A stretch of 8,812 nucleotides of DNA from a bacterium (GCA_021767885.1 JAASSM010000041.1:1-8812); one strand, 5' to 3'; shown: positions 1-6,354, numbered from the stretch's first letter. Notes: generated by a model not told the origin, from the sequence alone. Numbers and translations are program-made.

Positions 1-645
1 CACAACCTCCAGGGTGCCGAGCACCTCGGAGTCCTCGCCGGTACCCAGGATGCCGACGGTGAACTCGCGGCCCGGGAGGTAGCGTTCCACCAGCACGGGC
101 TGGCGGTAGCGCTCGAGCAGCCAGGCGCACCGGCGACGCAGGCCCTGCGGATCGTGGAGCACCGAGCCGCCGTCGATGCCCTTGCCGGTGCCCTCGGCCA
201 CCGGCTTGGCGAAGAGCGGGAAGGGCAGGTCGCAGCCGTCGAGGTCGGCGAGCTGCTCGACCACCGCGAAGGCGGGGGTGGGCAGGCCGCCGTCGCGCAG
301 GACGCGCTTGGTCAGACCCTTGTGCAAGCTGAGGGCGAGCACCAGGGGGTCGCTGAAGGTGTAGGGGATGCCGTACACGTCCAGGATGCAGGGCACCTGC
401 GATTCCCGGCCCACGCCGCGCAACCCCTCGGCGATGTTGAAGACCAGGTCCCAGCGGTGCCCGGCCAGCAGGCGGGCCATGAGCTCGCGCGCGTGGCCGA
501 TCCGGTCCACCGTGTGGCCGAGACGCTGCAGGGCCGCCGCGATGGCGTCCACGGTGCTCTCGCGGTCGAACTCCGCCGTCTCCTCCTCGCCATGGCCCAT
601 GGCCAGGTAGGCGGAGCGCAGGTCGTAGCACAGGCCGACGTTCAT
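1..645 (-). CDS. Ddl-like ATP-grasp ligase (3' end outside window)
   Basis: The visible 215 residues match the first two-thirds of the D-alanine-D-alanine ligase/ATP-grasp family, which activates a carboxylate with ATP as an acyl-phosphate and couples it to an amine. The pre-ATP-grasp domain holds FNIAEG (about residues 70-75). It is followed by the family-typical GIPYTFSD and a lysine (K109/K113) before the PTPAF segment. The phosphate-binding loop is FAKPVAEGTGKGI (145-157), and VERYLPGREFTVGI (186-199) supplies adenine- and substrate-side acidic residues E187 and E194. The reading frame is open to base 1, so the metal-binding C-terminal part is missing. The ATG overlaps the stop of the upstream aminomutase gene (ATGA), and AAGGAGGTG lies 5-7 bases before it, so translation is almost certainly coupled. 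The substrate is unlikely to be settled by homology alone. True Ddl is possible, but pairing with an aminomutase suggests a beta-amino acid or dipeptide ligase (inference). Confidence 0.85.
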   Translation of the reverse strand, partial: MNVGLCYDLRSAYLAMGHGEEETAEFDRESTVDAIAAALQRLGHTVDRIGHARELMARLLAGHRWDLVFNIAEGLRGVGRESQVPCILDVYGIPYTFSDPLVLALSLHKGLTKRVLRDGGLPTPAFAVVEQLADLDGCDLPFPLFAKPVAEGTGKGIDGGSVLHDPQGLRRRCAWLLERYRQPVLVERYLPGREFTVGILGTGEDSEVLGTLEVV

Positions 646-1988
646 CGGGCCACCTCCTTGCGGGGCTCGGGGTCGGGGTAACGGTGGATGGCGCCGGTGA
701 AGCTGCGCAGCAGCAGGTGGTCCCCGTCGCGGCCCACCACGGAGTCCGGCTGCAGCGGGATCTTGCCGCCGCCGCCGGGGGCGTCGATGACGTACGTGGG
801 CACGGCGTAGCCGCTGGTCCAGCCGCGCAGGCCGCGGATGATCTCCAGGCCCCGCGAGACGGGCGTGCGGAAGTGGGCCGAGCCCGAGATGGGGTCGCAC
901 TGGTAGAGGTAGTAGGGCCGGACGCGCATCATGAGCAGGCGGTGCATGAGGTCGCGCATCACCGGCACGGTGTCGTTGACGCCGCGCAGCAGCACCGTCT
1001 GGGAGCCCAGGGGGATGCCCGCGTCGGCCAGGCGGCGACAGGCGCGGGCGGTCTCCGGGGTGCACTCGTCCGGATGGGTGAAGTGCAGGCTGAGGAAAAG
1101 CGGGTGGTGACGGCGCAGCCTGCGCACCAGCGCTGGCGTGATGCGCTGCGGCAGGACGGCCGGCACCTTGGTGCCGATGCGCAGGATCTGCACGTGGGGG
1201 ATGCGCCGCAGCGCGCCCAGCAGCCAGTCCAGCGTCTCGTCGGCGAGGGTGAGCGGGTCGCCGCCGGAGAGCAGGACGTCGCGGATGGACGGTGTCCGCG
1301 CGATGTAGGCGATGGCCGCCTCCAGGCGCTGCCGGTCCGGGCGCAGCTCGCCCTGGCCCACCACCCGCGAGCGGGTGCAGTAGCGGCAGAAGGTGGCGCA
1401 GAAGTCGTGCACCAGGAAGAGGACGCGGTCGGGGTAGCGATGGATCACGCCGGGCACGGGGCTGTGGCCGTCCTCGCCCAGGGGATCGTCGGCCTCGCCC
1501 GCGGTGCGCAGGCGCTCGGCCCGGGCCGGGATCACCGTGCGGCGCAGCGGCTGGTCGGGATGGTCCCGGTCCAGGAGGCTCAGGTAGTAGGGCGTGATGG
1601 CGAAGGGCAGCAGGGCGCCACGCTGGCCCAGGGCCAGGCGCTCGTCCTCGCCCAGGATCAGCAGACGTTCGAGCTCGGCCTGGGTGCGCACGCGATGCCG
1701 GAGCTGCCAGCGCCAGTCGTTCCACTGCGCCGCGGACACCTCCGGGAAGAACCGCCGCCGGAAGGCGCGCGTGCGGGCTCCGGTGCGGACACCGCTGGGG
1801 GGCGTCGGTCCGGGTCCAGGAGCAGGGGGTGCGGGGAGGACGGATGGCGCGGGATGCGCCGCCACGGCGGGAGGGTCGGGGGCGACCGGAGGCTCGTCGG
1901 ACTGGTCCGACGACATCTCCTTCGCTATCCGGATGCTGGCCGGAGGGAGGGTGCGCACGCGGCGCACGGGCTGGGGACCAGAACGCAT
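642..1988 (-). CDS. kamA: Lysine 2,3-aminomutase family radical SAM/PLP enzyme
   Basis: This 448-residue protein belongs to the KamA family, cytosolic enzymes that move the alpha-amino group of lysine to the beta carbon using a 4Fe-4S cluster, SAM and PLP. Visible motifs are the family-typical WNDWRWQLRHR near the N-terminal core, the radical-SAM CX3CX2C cluster ligands C197, C201 and C204 (CATFCRYC), the SAM-binding GGDPL (242-246), and the PLP-binding PGGGGK with K409. D365 (in YQCD) and D402 (just before PGGGGK) correspond to the two aspartates that bind the lysine side-chain amine in clostridial enzyme. Glutamate aminomutases replace them, so lysine or a lysine-like substrate is favoured. 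The start at 1988 is chosen because GGAGGT sits 5 bases upstream. An upstream in-frame ATG (2066) and an internal one (1916, whose GGAG abuts the ATG) are poorer. Residues about 30-65 form a Pro/Ala-rich extension not typical of the family. EpmB-type EF-P modification is less likely because no EpmA is nearby. Confidence 0.9.
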   Translation of the reverse strand: MRSGPQPVRRVRTLPPASIRIAKEMSSDQSDEPPVAPDPPAVAAHPAPSVLPAPPAPGPGPTPPSGVRTGARTRAFRRRFFPEVSAAQWNDWRWQLRHRVRTQAELERLLILGEDERLALGQRGALLPFAITPYYLSLLDRDHPDQPLRRTVIPARAERLRTAGEADDPLGEDGHSPVPGVIHRYPDRVLFLVHDFCATFCRYCTRSRVVGQGELRPDRQRLEAAIAYIARTPSIRDVLLSGGDPLTLADETLDWLLGALRRIPHVQILRIGTKVPAVLPQRITPALVRRLRRHHPLFLSLHFTHPDECTPETARACRRLADAGIPLGSQTVLLRGVNDTVPVMRDLMHRLLMMRVRPYYLYQCDPISGSAHFRTPVSRGLEIIRGLRGWTSGYAVPTYVIDAPGGGGKIPLQPDSVVGRDGDHLLLRSFTGAIHRYPDPEPRKEVAR

Positions 1989-2169
1989 GGTCCACCTCCA
2001 CGGAACCGAGGGCCAACGGCCCGCTCGCGAGGCTGCTTCCGGATCGACGGCTGGCGACACTCGCAAGAGCGGTCCGGCGAGCCACCCCCGCCGGTGCCGG
2101 CCGACAACTCTGCGAAAGCCCCGCCGCCCGGGATCCAGCCCGGCCGGGTTCTTCCGTGGTGGCGCCGTG

Positions 2170-2197
2170 AATCTACTCCCGGTGGTCGCGCTGTCAA
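2170..2197 (-). promoter_or_regulatory. Sigma-70-like promoter of the aminomutase/ligase operon
   Basis: Reading the minus strand, a perfect TTGACA (complement of 2192-2197) is followed after 16 bases by TAGATT (complement of 2170-2175), a 4/6 match to TATAAT. Transcription would start near 2163, giving a leader of about 175 bases before the aminomutase ATG at 1988. The leader holds a small CCGGG/CCCGG stem, and I saw no recognisable lysine riboswitch. The promoter makes the operon independent of the L,D-transpeptidase upstream. Confidence 0.55.
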
Positions 2198-2198
2198 G

Positions 2199-2229
2199 GG
2201 GTTCGCGGGCCGGGAACCCGGATTTTTTT
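2199..2229 (+). terminator. Hairpin plus T-tract, plus-strand orientation
   Basis: GGGTTC (2199-2204) pairs with GAACCC (2214-2219). Three bases later comes a run of seven T (2223-2229), the form of an intrinsic terminator for plus-strand transcription. No plus-strand gene ends here, since both flanking genes are on the minus strand. It would therefore only stop antisense transcription, or the A-run could act upstream of the minus-strand promoter. The stem is only 6 bp, so the call is weak. Confidence 0.3.
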
Positions 2230-2230
2230 C

Positions 2231-2247
2231 GGGGCCCGGCGGGCCCC
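2231..2247 (-). other. GC hairpin downstream of the L,D-transpeptidase gene
   Basis: GGGGCCC (2231-2237) and GGGCCCC (2241-2247) form a perfect 7-bp stem with a 3-base loop, 31 bases past the stop codon of the L,D-transpeptidase gene. On the minus strand it is followed by a run of A rather than T. It is therefore not a canonical intrinsic terminator, but it could mark or protect the transcript end. Confidence 0.35.
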
Positions 2248-2277
2248 TCCGCCCCTCCCCCGGGCGGGTGGTCCGGC

Positions 2278-2862
2278 TCAGAGGATCACCACCGGATCGC
2301 CGGTCCGGACGCGGTCGGCGAGGTCGGCCACGTCGGCCCGGCTCAGCCGGACGCAGCCGTGGCTGCAGGGGTGGCCGATGCGGTCCTCGTGGTTGGTCCC
2401 GTGCAGGTAGATGTAGCGCGCCCGGCTGTCCACGCCCGGGCCCTGGTTGACGCCCTCCTCGCAGCCCTCGAGGGTGAGGATGCGGCCGAGGATGAGGTCG
2501 CGCGGATCGGCGCCGCCGTCCCAGATCTCGCCGGTGGGCTCGCGGGAGACGTAGATGGCGGAGGGGTCGCCGCCGAGGCCGATGCGCCGGCCGATGCGGT
2601 GCACGCCGGGCGGGGTGCCGCCGCTGTCCTGGCGCGCGTCCACGCCGGCGGCGGCGGTGCTCACCGGCCACCGGGCCACGGGGCGGCCTCCCTCGATGAG
2701 GTGGGCCGCCTGGCTGGCCACGTCCACCAGCAACCAGCGCGCGGGTTCCAGTCCGCAATGAGCGAGCCGCCGGCGCGCCGCCGTCAGCAGCGCGGGGGGC
2801 GGGGGATCGGCCGCGGCCTGGTGCGGGGGTCGTGGCCCGGGATGTCGGTGGGGGTCCGTCAT
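2278..2862 (-). CDS. YkuD-family L,D-transpeptidase without signal peptide
   Basis: This 194-residue protein carries a YkuD catalytic domain, the fold that makes 3-3 peptidoglycan cross-links or links proteins to peptidoglycan through a cysteine acyl-enzyme. The catalytic signature is clear: YLHGTNHED with H154, then SHGCVRLS with H168 and the nucleophile C170. Just before it is a segment (EGCEEGVNQGPG) seen in a family of small Gram-negative YkuD proteins. Residues 1-25 are Pro/His-rich and no hydrophobic export signal is present. An in-frame TAA only eight codons upstream (2887-2889), with no start codon between, and GAGAGGAG six bases before the ATG fix the N-terminus, so the missing signal is not a start-site error. 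It is transcribed divergently from the transacylase/kinase genes. The C-terminus ends soon after the catalytic motif, as usual for the domain. The substrate and its cellular compartment are unknown. Confidence 0.88.
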   Translation of the reverse strand: MTDPHRHPGPRPPHQAAADPPPPALLTAARRRLAHCGLEPARWLLVDVASQAAHLIEGGRPVARWPVSTAAAGVDARQDSGGTPPGVHRIGRRIGLGGDPSAIYVSREPTGEIWDGGADPRDLILGRILTLEGCEEGVNQGPGVDSRARYIYLHGTNHEDRIGHPCSHGCVRLSRADVADLADRVRTGDPVVIL

Positions 2863-3015
2863 GGCGCGCTCCTCTCGCCTGGCAGCTTAACAGCCCTCGC
2901 CAGGGGGCGCCATCGCCTTGAAATCGCCCTCGCAGCAGACCACCTTGAGGGGGCGCCGCCGGCGGAGAGGCTTGCGGCACCACCCCAGGCCCCCCGTCCC
3001 GGAGGACCTCCCATC
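2863..3015. promoter_or_regulatory. Divergent intergenic region with a 10-bp direct repeat
   Basis: This 153-base gap separates the divergent L,D-transpeptidase and transacylase/kinase genes, so it should contain promoters for both. AGGGGGCGCC occurs exactly at 2902-2911 and 2948-2957. Possible -35 elements on the plus strand (TTAACA at 2887-2892, TTGAAA at 2918-2923) lack a convincing -10 at the right distance, so I do not place a promoter. The ribosome binding site GGAGG (3001-3005) sits 10 bases before the plus-strand ATG and is followed at once by its own complement CCTCC. Confidence 0.4.
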
Positions 3016-5229
3016 ATGTTCGATATCGGCGCGTCGTTCGACCGCGAGATCGTCGCCCACATGACCACCCGCCCCACCGTCCTGTTCATCGAGCCGGAGG
3101 ACCCGCGCGTGGTGGAGGCGGCGCTGCAGCTGCCCCGGTTCTGTCGTCCCGTCTTCCTGACCACGCGCGAGAAGGTGGAGGCGGTGATCGCCGCCGAGCT
3201 GGCCCACGTCGATCCGGCCCGGGTGGCGTTCCTGATGAGCGAGGCCGCGTTCTGCGAGCTGGAGCGCTGCCAGGAGCTGCAGGAGGAGCTGGCCGCCGCG
3301 GCCATGGCCCTGCCGGAGGAACGGCGTCCGGTGGCCGACCTCGAGGCCGCCCGCGCGTTCGTGGCCACGCCGGCCGGCTTCGGCATCATGGCCGCCCACG
3401 AGGGGCACTGCGACATGGTGGTGGGCGGCGCCCAGCACGAGCCGCGGCACTACTTCCGGCCGCTGCTCAAGGTGATGCAGCGTGAGCCCGTGCTCTGCGA
3501 GGCGGGCATCATCGTCCTGCCGGACGAGCATCCGGACGACCTCTACCCCCACAACATCCTGGTGATCGGCGACGTGGGCGTCAATGCCGACCTCTCCCCC
3601 GAGATCCTCGCCCGCAGCGCGGTGGGCACCTGCGCCGTGGCCCGCGACGTGATCCCGGTGGAGGAGCTGCCGGAGATCCGTGGCGTCATGGTGAGCTACT
3701 CCAACCACGGCGGTGACGAGGGCCCCTCGCCGCGCCTGGTGCGCGAGGCCGCACGGCTGCTGCCGCGCTTCCTGGACGAGCGCTGCGAGCGGGGCGCCCG
3801 CTACTGCACCATCGGCATCGAGAGCGAGGTGAAGATCAACGTGGCCCTGAGCCGCCGTTCGGCCAGGCTCTACAAGAGAGAGGGCGACGGCGATGAGCGC
3901 TTCCAGGGGACCAACGTCCTGATCACGCCCAACCTGGACACGGGCAACCTGCTGTTCCACCTGTTCTCCACGCGCTACCCGGAGGCCCGCAAGTTCGGGG
4001 CGGTGTTCGGCATCCGGTTCCGCGGCGTGGATCTGCCCATGGACGTCGAGCCCGAGGACGCCGCCCTGGCCGTCAAGTGCGCCGTGCTGCGGCTGCACAA
4101 GTTCGGCGAGTGGCAGCGCACCCCGCGCGACACCTTCTTCCCCCGCCCGCGCATCCTGGCCATCAACCCCGGCTCCACCTCCACCAAGCTCGCCATCTAC
4201 GAGGGCGAGGAGGAGGTCTTCGCCGAGGAGCTGCAGCACGCCGCCGAGGAGCTGGAGCCCTTCGAGGGGGAGAAGATCGTGGCCCAGTTCGCGTTCCGGA
4301 AGCAGGCCATCGAGGACTTCCTGCGCAAGAACGACACCCCCGTCGAGAGCCTCGACGCCGTCAGTGCCCGCGGCGGCCTGGTCCACCCCATCCCGCACGG
4401 CACCTACGCGGTGAACGAGCGCATGCGCGAGGACCTCCTCGAGGGTACGCGCGGCGACCACGCCTCCAACCTGGGCGCCCTCATCGCCCACGCGCTGGTG
4501 GGCGACCTGGACAAGCCCGCGTTCATCGTGGACCCCGTGGTGGTGGACGAGATGGACGACCGCGGCCGGGTCACCGGCTTCAAGGAGCTGGTGCGCAAGC
4601 CCATCAGCCACGCGCTGAACCAGATCGCCACCGCCCATCGCTATGCCCACGACCACGAGACCTTCTACGAGCAGGTCAACGTGGTGGTCTGCCACATGGG
4701 CGGCGGCATCTCCATCGGCGCCCACAAGCGCGGGCGCTTCCTGGACGTGAACAACGCCCTCGACGGCGAGGGCCCGTTCACGCCGCAGCGGTCCGGTTCG
4801 CTGCCGGTGGGCGACCTGATCCGCCTCTGCTTCAGCGGCAAGTACACCATGGAGGAGCTGCTCAAGCTCAACAAGGGCCGCGGCGGCCTGATCGACCTGC
4901 TCGGCACCGCCGACTTCCGCTACGTGGAGCAGAAGTACCTCGACGGCGATCCCGACTTCACCCTGGTGTTCGAGGCCATGTGCTACCAGATCAGCAAGTG
5001 GATCTGCAGCATGGTGCCGGCCTTCGACGGCGAGCCCATCGACCAGGTGCTCCTGACCGGGGGCCTGGCCCGCTCGCAGCCGCTGGTGGACGTGGTCCGC
5101 AAGGCGGTGGAGCCGCTGGGCTGCGGACTGAGCGTCTATCCCGGCGAGAACGAGATGATGGCCCTGGCCCAGGGCGCGCTGCGCGTGCTCACCGGCCGCG
5201 AGGACATCAAGCAGTACGACCCCGCCTAG
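3016..5229 (+). CDS. buk: Fused phosphate acyltransferase-like domain and butyrate kinase
   Basis: This 737-residue cytosolic protein has two parts. Residues about 30-365 resemble the PTA/PTB phosphate acyltransferase fold: GHCDMVVGGA, GDVGVNADLSPEI, and the family hallmark NVLITPNLDTGN (300-311). At the place where active enzymes carry a Ser-Arg pair, this domain reads GVDLPMDV, with P341 and M342, so transacylase activity is doubtful. Residues about 379-737 are a full-length butyrate kinase of the acetokinase/ASKHA fold. Its motifs are INPGSTSTK (383-391, phosphate loop), HPIPHGTY (457-464), CHMGGGISIGAH (559-570), LLTGGLA (679-685) and the C-terminal YPGENEM segment. The kinase would convert acyl-phosphate plus ADP to acid plus ATP. 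The start at 3016 has GGAGG upstream, and the next Met (3061) has none. The stand-alone transacylase follows 83 bases later in the same direction. Butyrate, isobutyrate and other short branched acids are all possible substrates. Confidence 0.9.
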   Translation: MFDIGASFDREIVAHMTTRPTVLFIEPEDPRVVEAALQLPRFCRPVFLTTREKVEAVIAAELAHVDPARVAFLMSEAAFCELERCQELQEELAAAAMALPEERRPVADLEAARAFVATPAGFGIMAAHEGHCDMVVGGAQHEPRHYFRPLLKVMQREPVLCEAGIIVLPDEHPDDLYPHNILVIGDVGVNADLSPEILARSAVGTCAVARDVIPVEELPEIRGVMVSYSNHGGDEGPSPRLVREAARLLPRFLDERCERGARYCTIGIESEVKINVALSRRSARLYKREGDGDERFQGTNVLITPNLDTGNLLFHLFSTRYPEARKFGAVFGIRFRGVDLPMDVEPEDAALAVKCAVLRLHKFGEWQRTPRDTFFPRPRILAINPGSTSTKLAIYEGEEEVFAEELQHAAEELEPFEGEKIVAQFAFRKQAIEDFLRKNDTPVESLDAVSARGGLVHPIPHGTYAVNERMREDLLEGTRGDHASNLGALIAHALVGDLDKPAFIVDPVVVDEMDDRGRVTGFKELVRKPISHALNQIATAHRYAHDHETFYEQVNVVVCHMGGGISIGAHKRGRFLDVNNALDGEGPFTPQRSGSLPVGDLIRLCFSGKYTMEELLKLNKGRGGLIDLLGTADFRYVEQKYLDGDPDFTLVFEAMCYQISKWICSMVPAFDGEPIDQVLLTGGLARSQPLVDVVRKAVEPLGCGLSVYPGENEMMALAQGALRVLTGREDIKQYDPA

Positions 5230-5240
5230 CAGAGCCACCG

Positions 5241-5269
5241 GGGGCCGGCCGCGCGCCCGCGCCGGCCCC
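5241..5269 (+). other. Intergenic stem-loop between kinase fusion and transacylase
   Basis: GGGGCCGGC (5241-5249) pairs perfectly with GCCGGCCCC (5261-5269) over 9 bp around an 11-base GC-rich loop. No T-run follows. It lies 11 bases after the kinase stop and about 30 bases before the ribosome binding site of the next gene. It could pause polymerase, protect the upstream message or set the ratio of the two proteins. Confidence 0.45.
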
Positions 5270-5312
5270 GCCAACCTGCCCGTGCGGCAGCCGACCCGTG
5301 GAGGTTGACCCC

Positions 5313-6233
5313 ATGTCCCAGATCCGCAGTCTCGAGCAGCTCGTGGCCGACCTCAAGGGGCAGCCCTCGCGCCGCGTGGCGGTGGCCGCCGGTCACGACG
5401 AGAACACCATCCAGGCCGCGGCCCGCGCCGCGGCCGAGGACATCGCCAACGTCACCCTGGTGGGCGATCAGGCCCGGATCACGTCGCTCTGCCAGGAGTT
5501 CGGGCTCGACGCCGGCGTGTTCACCGTGGTGGACGAGAAGGACGAGGCGCGAGCGGGCGCGGAGGCCGTACGCATGGTGCGGGCGGGCGAGGCCGACGTG
5601 CTGATGAAGGGCCTGATCGGCACCGACAAGTACATGCGGCTGATCCTGGACAAGGAGCAGGGGCTGCTGCCGCCCAGGGCCGTGCTCAGCCACGTCACCG
5701 TGCTCGACGTGCCGGCCTACCGCGAGGCTCACGACAAGCTGCTCTTCGTCAGCGACGTGGCCATCATCCCCGATCCCGACCTGCCCACCAAGCTGAAGAT
5801 CACCCAGTACGTCATCGACGCCGCCCATGCCTTCGGCATCGCCGAGCCGAAGGTGGCCCTGCTGGCGGCCACCGAGAAGGTGAACCCCAAGATGCCCGCC
5901 TGCGTGGACGCCGCGATCATCACGCAGATGAACCGCCGGGGACAGCTCAAGGGCGCGGTGATCGACGGTCCGCTGGCCCTGGACGTGGCCACCAGCCCGG
6001 AGGCCTGCGAGATCAAGGGCCTGCGCTCGCCGGTGGAGGGCGCGGCCGACTGCCTGGTGTTCCCGAACATCGAGACCGGCAACGTCTTCTACAAGGGCAT
6101 GACCATCCTGGGGGGCGCGAAGCTGGCGGCCGCGGTGGTGGGCACCACCGCACCGTGCGTGTTGACCAGCCGCGCGGACAGCGAGGAATCGAAGTTCCTC
6201 TCCATCGCGCTGGGATGCCGGCTGGCCCGCTGA
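5313..6233 (+). CDS. ptb: Phosphate butyryltransferase (stand-alone)
   Basis: This 306-residue protein matches the length and motifs of phosphate butyryltransferase, which exchanges CoA for phosphate on a short acyl group and hands the acyl-phosphate to butyrate kinase. Visible are LMKGLIGTDKYMR in the first half, the GPLALD segment of the second domain, the hallmark VFPNIETGN (249-257) and a C-terminal LTSRADSEES in which S286 and R287 match the catalytic Ser-Arg pair of phosphate acetyltransferase. Unlike the transacylase-like domain fused to the upstream kinase, nothing essential appears lost. GGAGG ends 8 bases before the ATG. Gene order is kinase then transacylase, the reverse of the clostridial ptb-buk operon. 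The exact acyl-CoA cannot be read from sequence. A bifunctional enoyl-CoA hydratase/transacylase is excluded because there is no N-terminal MaoC domain. Confidence 0.92.
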   Translation: MSQIRSLEQLVADLKGQPSRRVAVAAGHDENTIQAAARAAAEDIANVTLVGDQARITSLCQEFGLDAGVFTVVDEKDEARAGAEAVRMVRAGEADVLMKGLIGTDKYMRLILDKEQGLLPPRAVLSHVTVLDVPAYREAHDKLLFVSDVAIIPDPDLPTKLKITQYVIDAAHAFGIAEPKVALLAATEKVNPKMPACVDAAIITQMNRRGQLKGAVIDGPLALDVATSPEACEIKGLRSPVEGAADCLVFPNIETGNVFYKGMTILGGAKLAAAVVGTTAPCVLTSRADSEESKFLSIALGCRLAR

Positions 6234-6286
6234 TGCCCGGCGGCCAGCCCGCAACGGCGTGGTGCGAGGCCACCAGTCGCTGCAAC

Positions 6287-6310
6287 GAGGGGCCCCCCGG
6301 GGGGCCCCTC
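6287..6310. terminator. Bidirectional hairpin between convergent genes
   Basis: GAGGGGCCCCCC (6287-6298) is followed directly by its perfect complement GGGGGGCCCCTC (6299-6310), an uninterrupted 12-bp-arm palindrome (the innermost pairs form the loop). It lies 53 bases after the phosphate butyryltransferase stop and 44 bases beyond the end of the convergent epimerase-like gene, where a two-way terminator is expected. Only a short TCTT follows on the plus strand, so termination may be hairpin-dominated. Confidence 0.6.
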
Positions 6311-6354
6311 TTCGCCATCGGCACCGATGCTGGTGACCGGCGGTCCGGACGCGG

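Noticed and set aside
1989..2163. Possible lysine riboswitch in the aminomutase leader
   Set aside because: Only a small CCGGG/CCCGG stem was seen, with no recognisable L-box conserved segments.
684..2450. 588-residue plus-strand frame over the aminomutase
   Set aside because: Shadow frame rich in Ala, Arg and Gly. The minus strand carries the radical-SAM and PLP motifs.
2918..2946. Plus-strand promoter starting at TTGAAA before the fusion gene
   Set aside because: The sequence 17 bases downstream (CACCTT) is a poor -10 element.
1594..3015. Long in-frame extension upstream of the transacylase/kinase start, making a 1211-residue frame
   Set aside because: It runs antisense through the aminomutase and L,D-transpeptidase genes, has low-complexity composition and no family motifs. 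The ATG at 3016 has its own GGAGG site.
2887..5274. 795-residue open frame antisense to the fusion gene
   Set aside because: Open only because of GC-rich codon bias. Its His/Gly/Val/Leu-rich translation matches no family, and the plus strand encodes clear enzyme motifs.
5226..6254. 342-residue open frame antisense to the phosphate butyryltransferase
   Set aside because: Shadow of the real gene, with no recognisable domain and no ribosome site.
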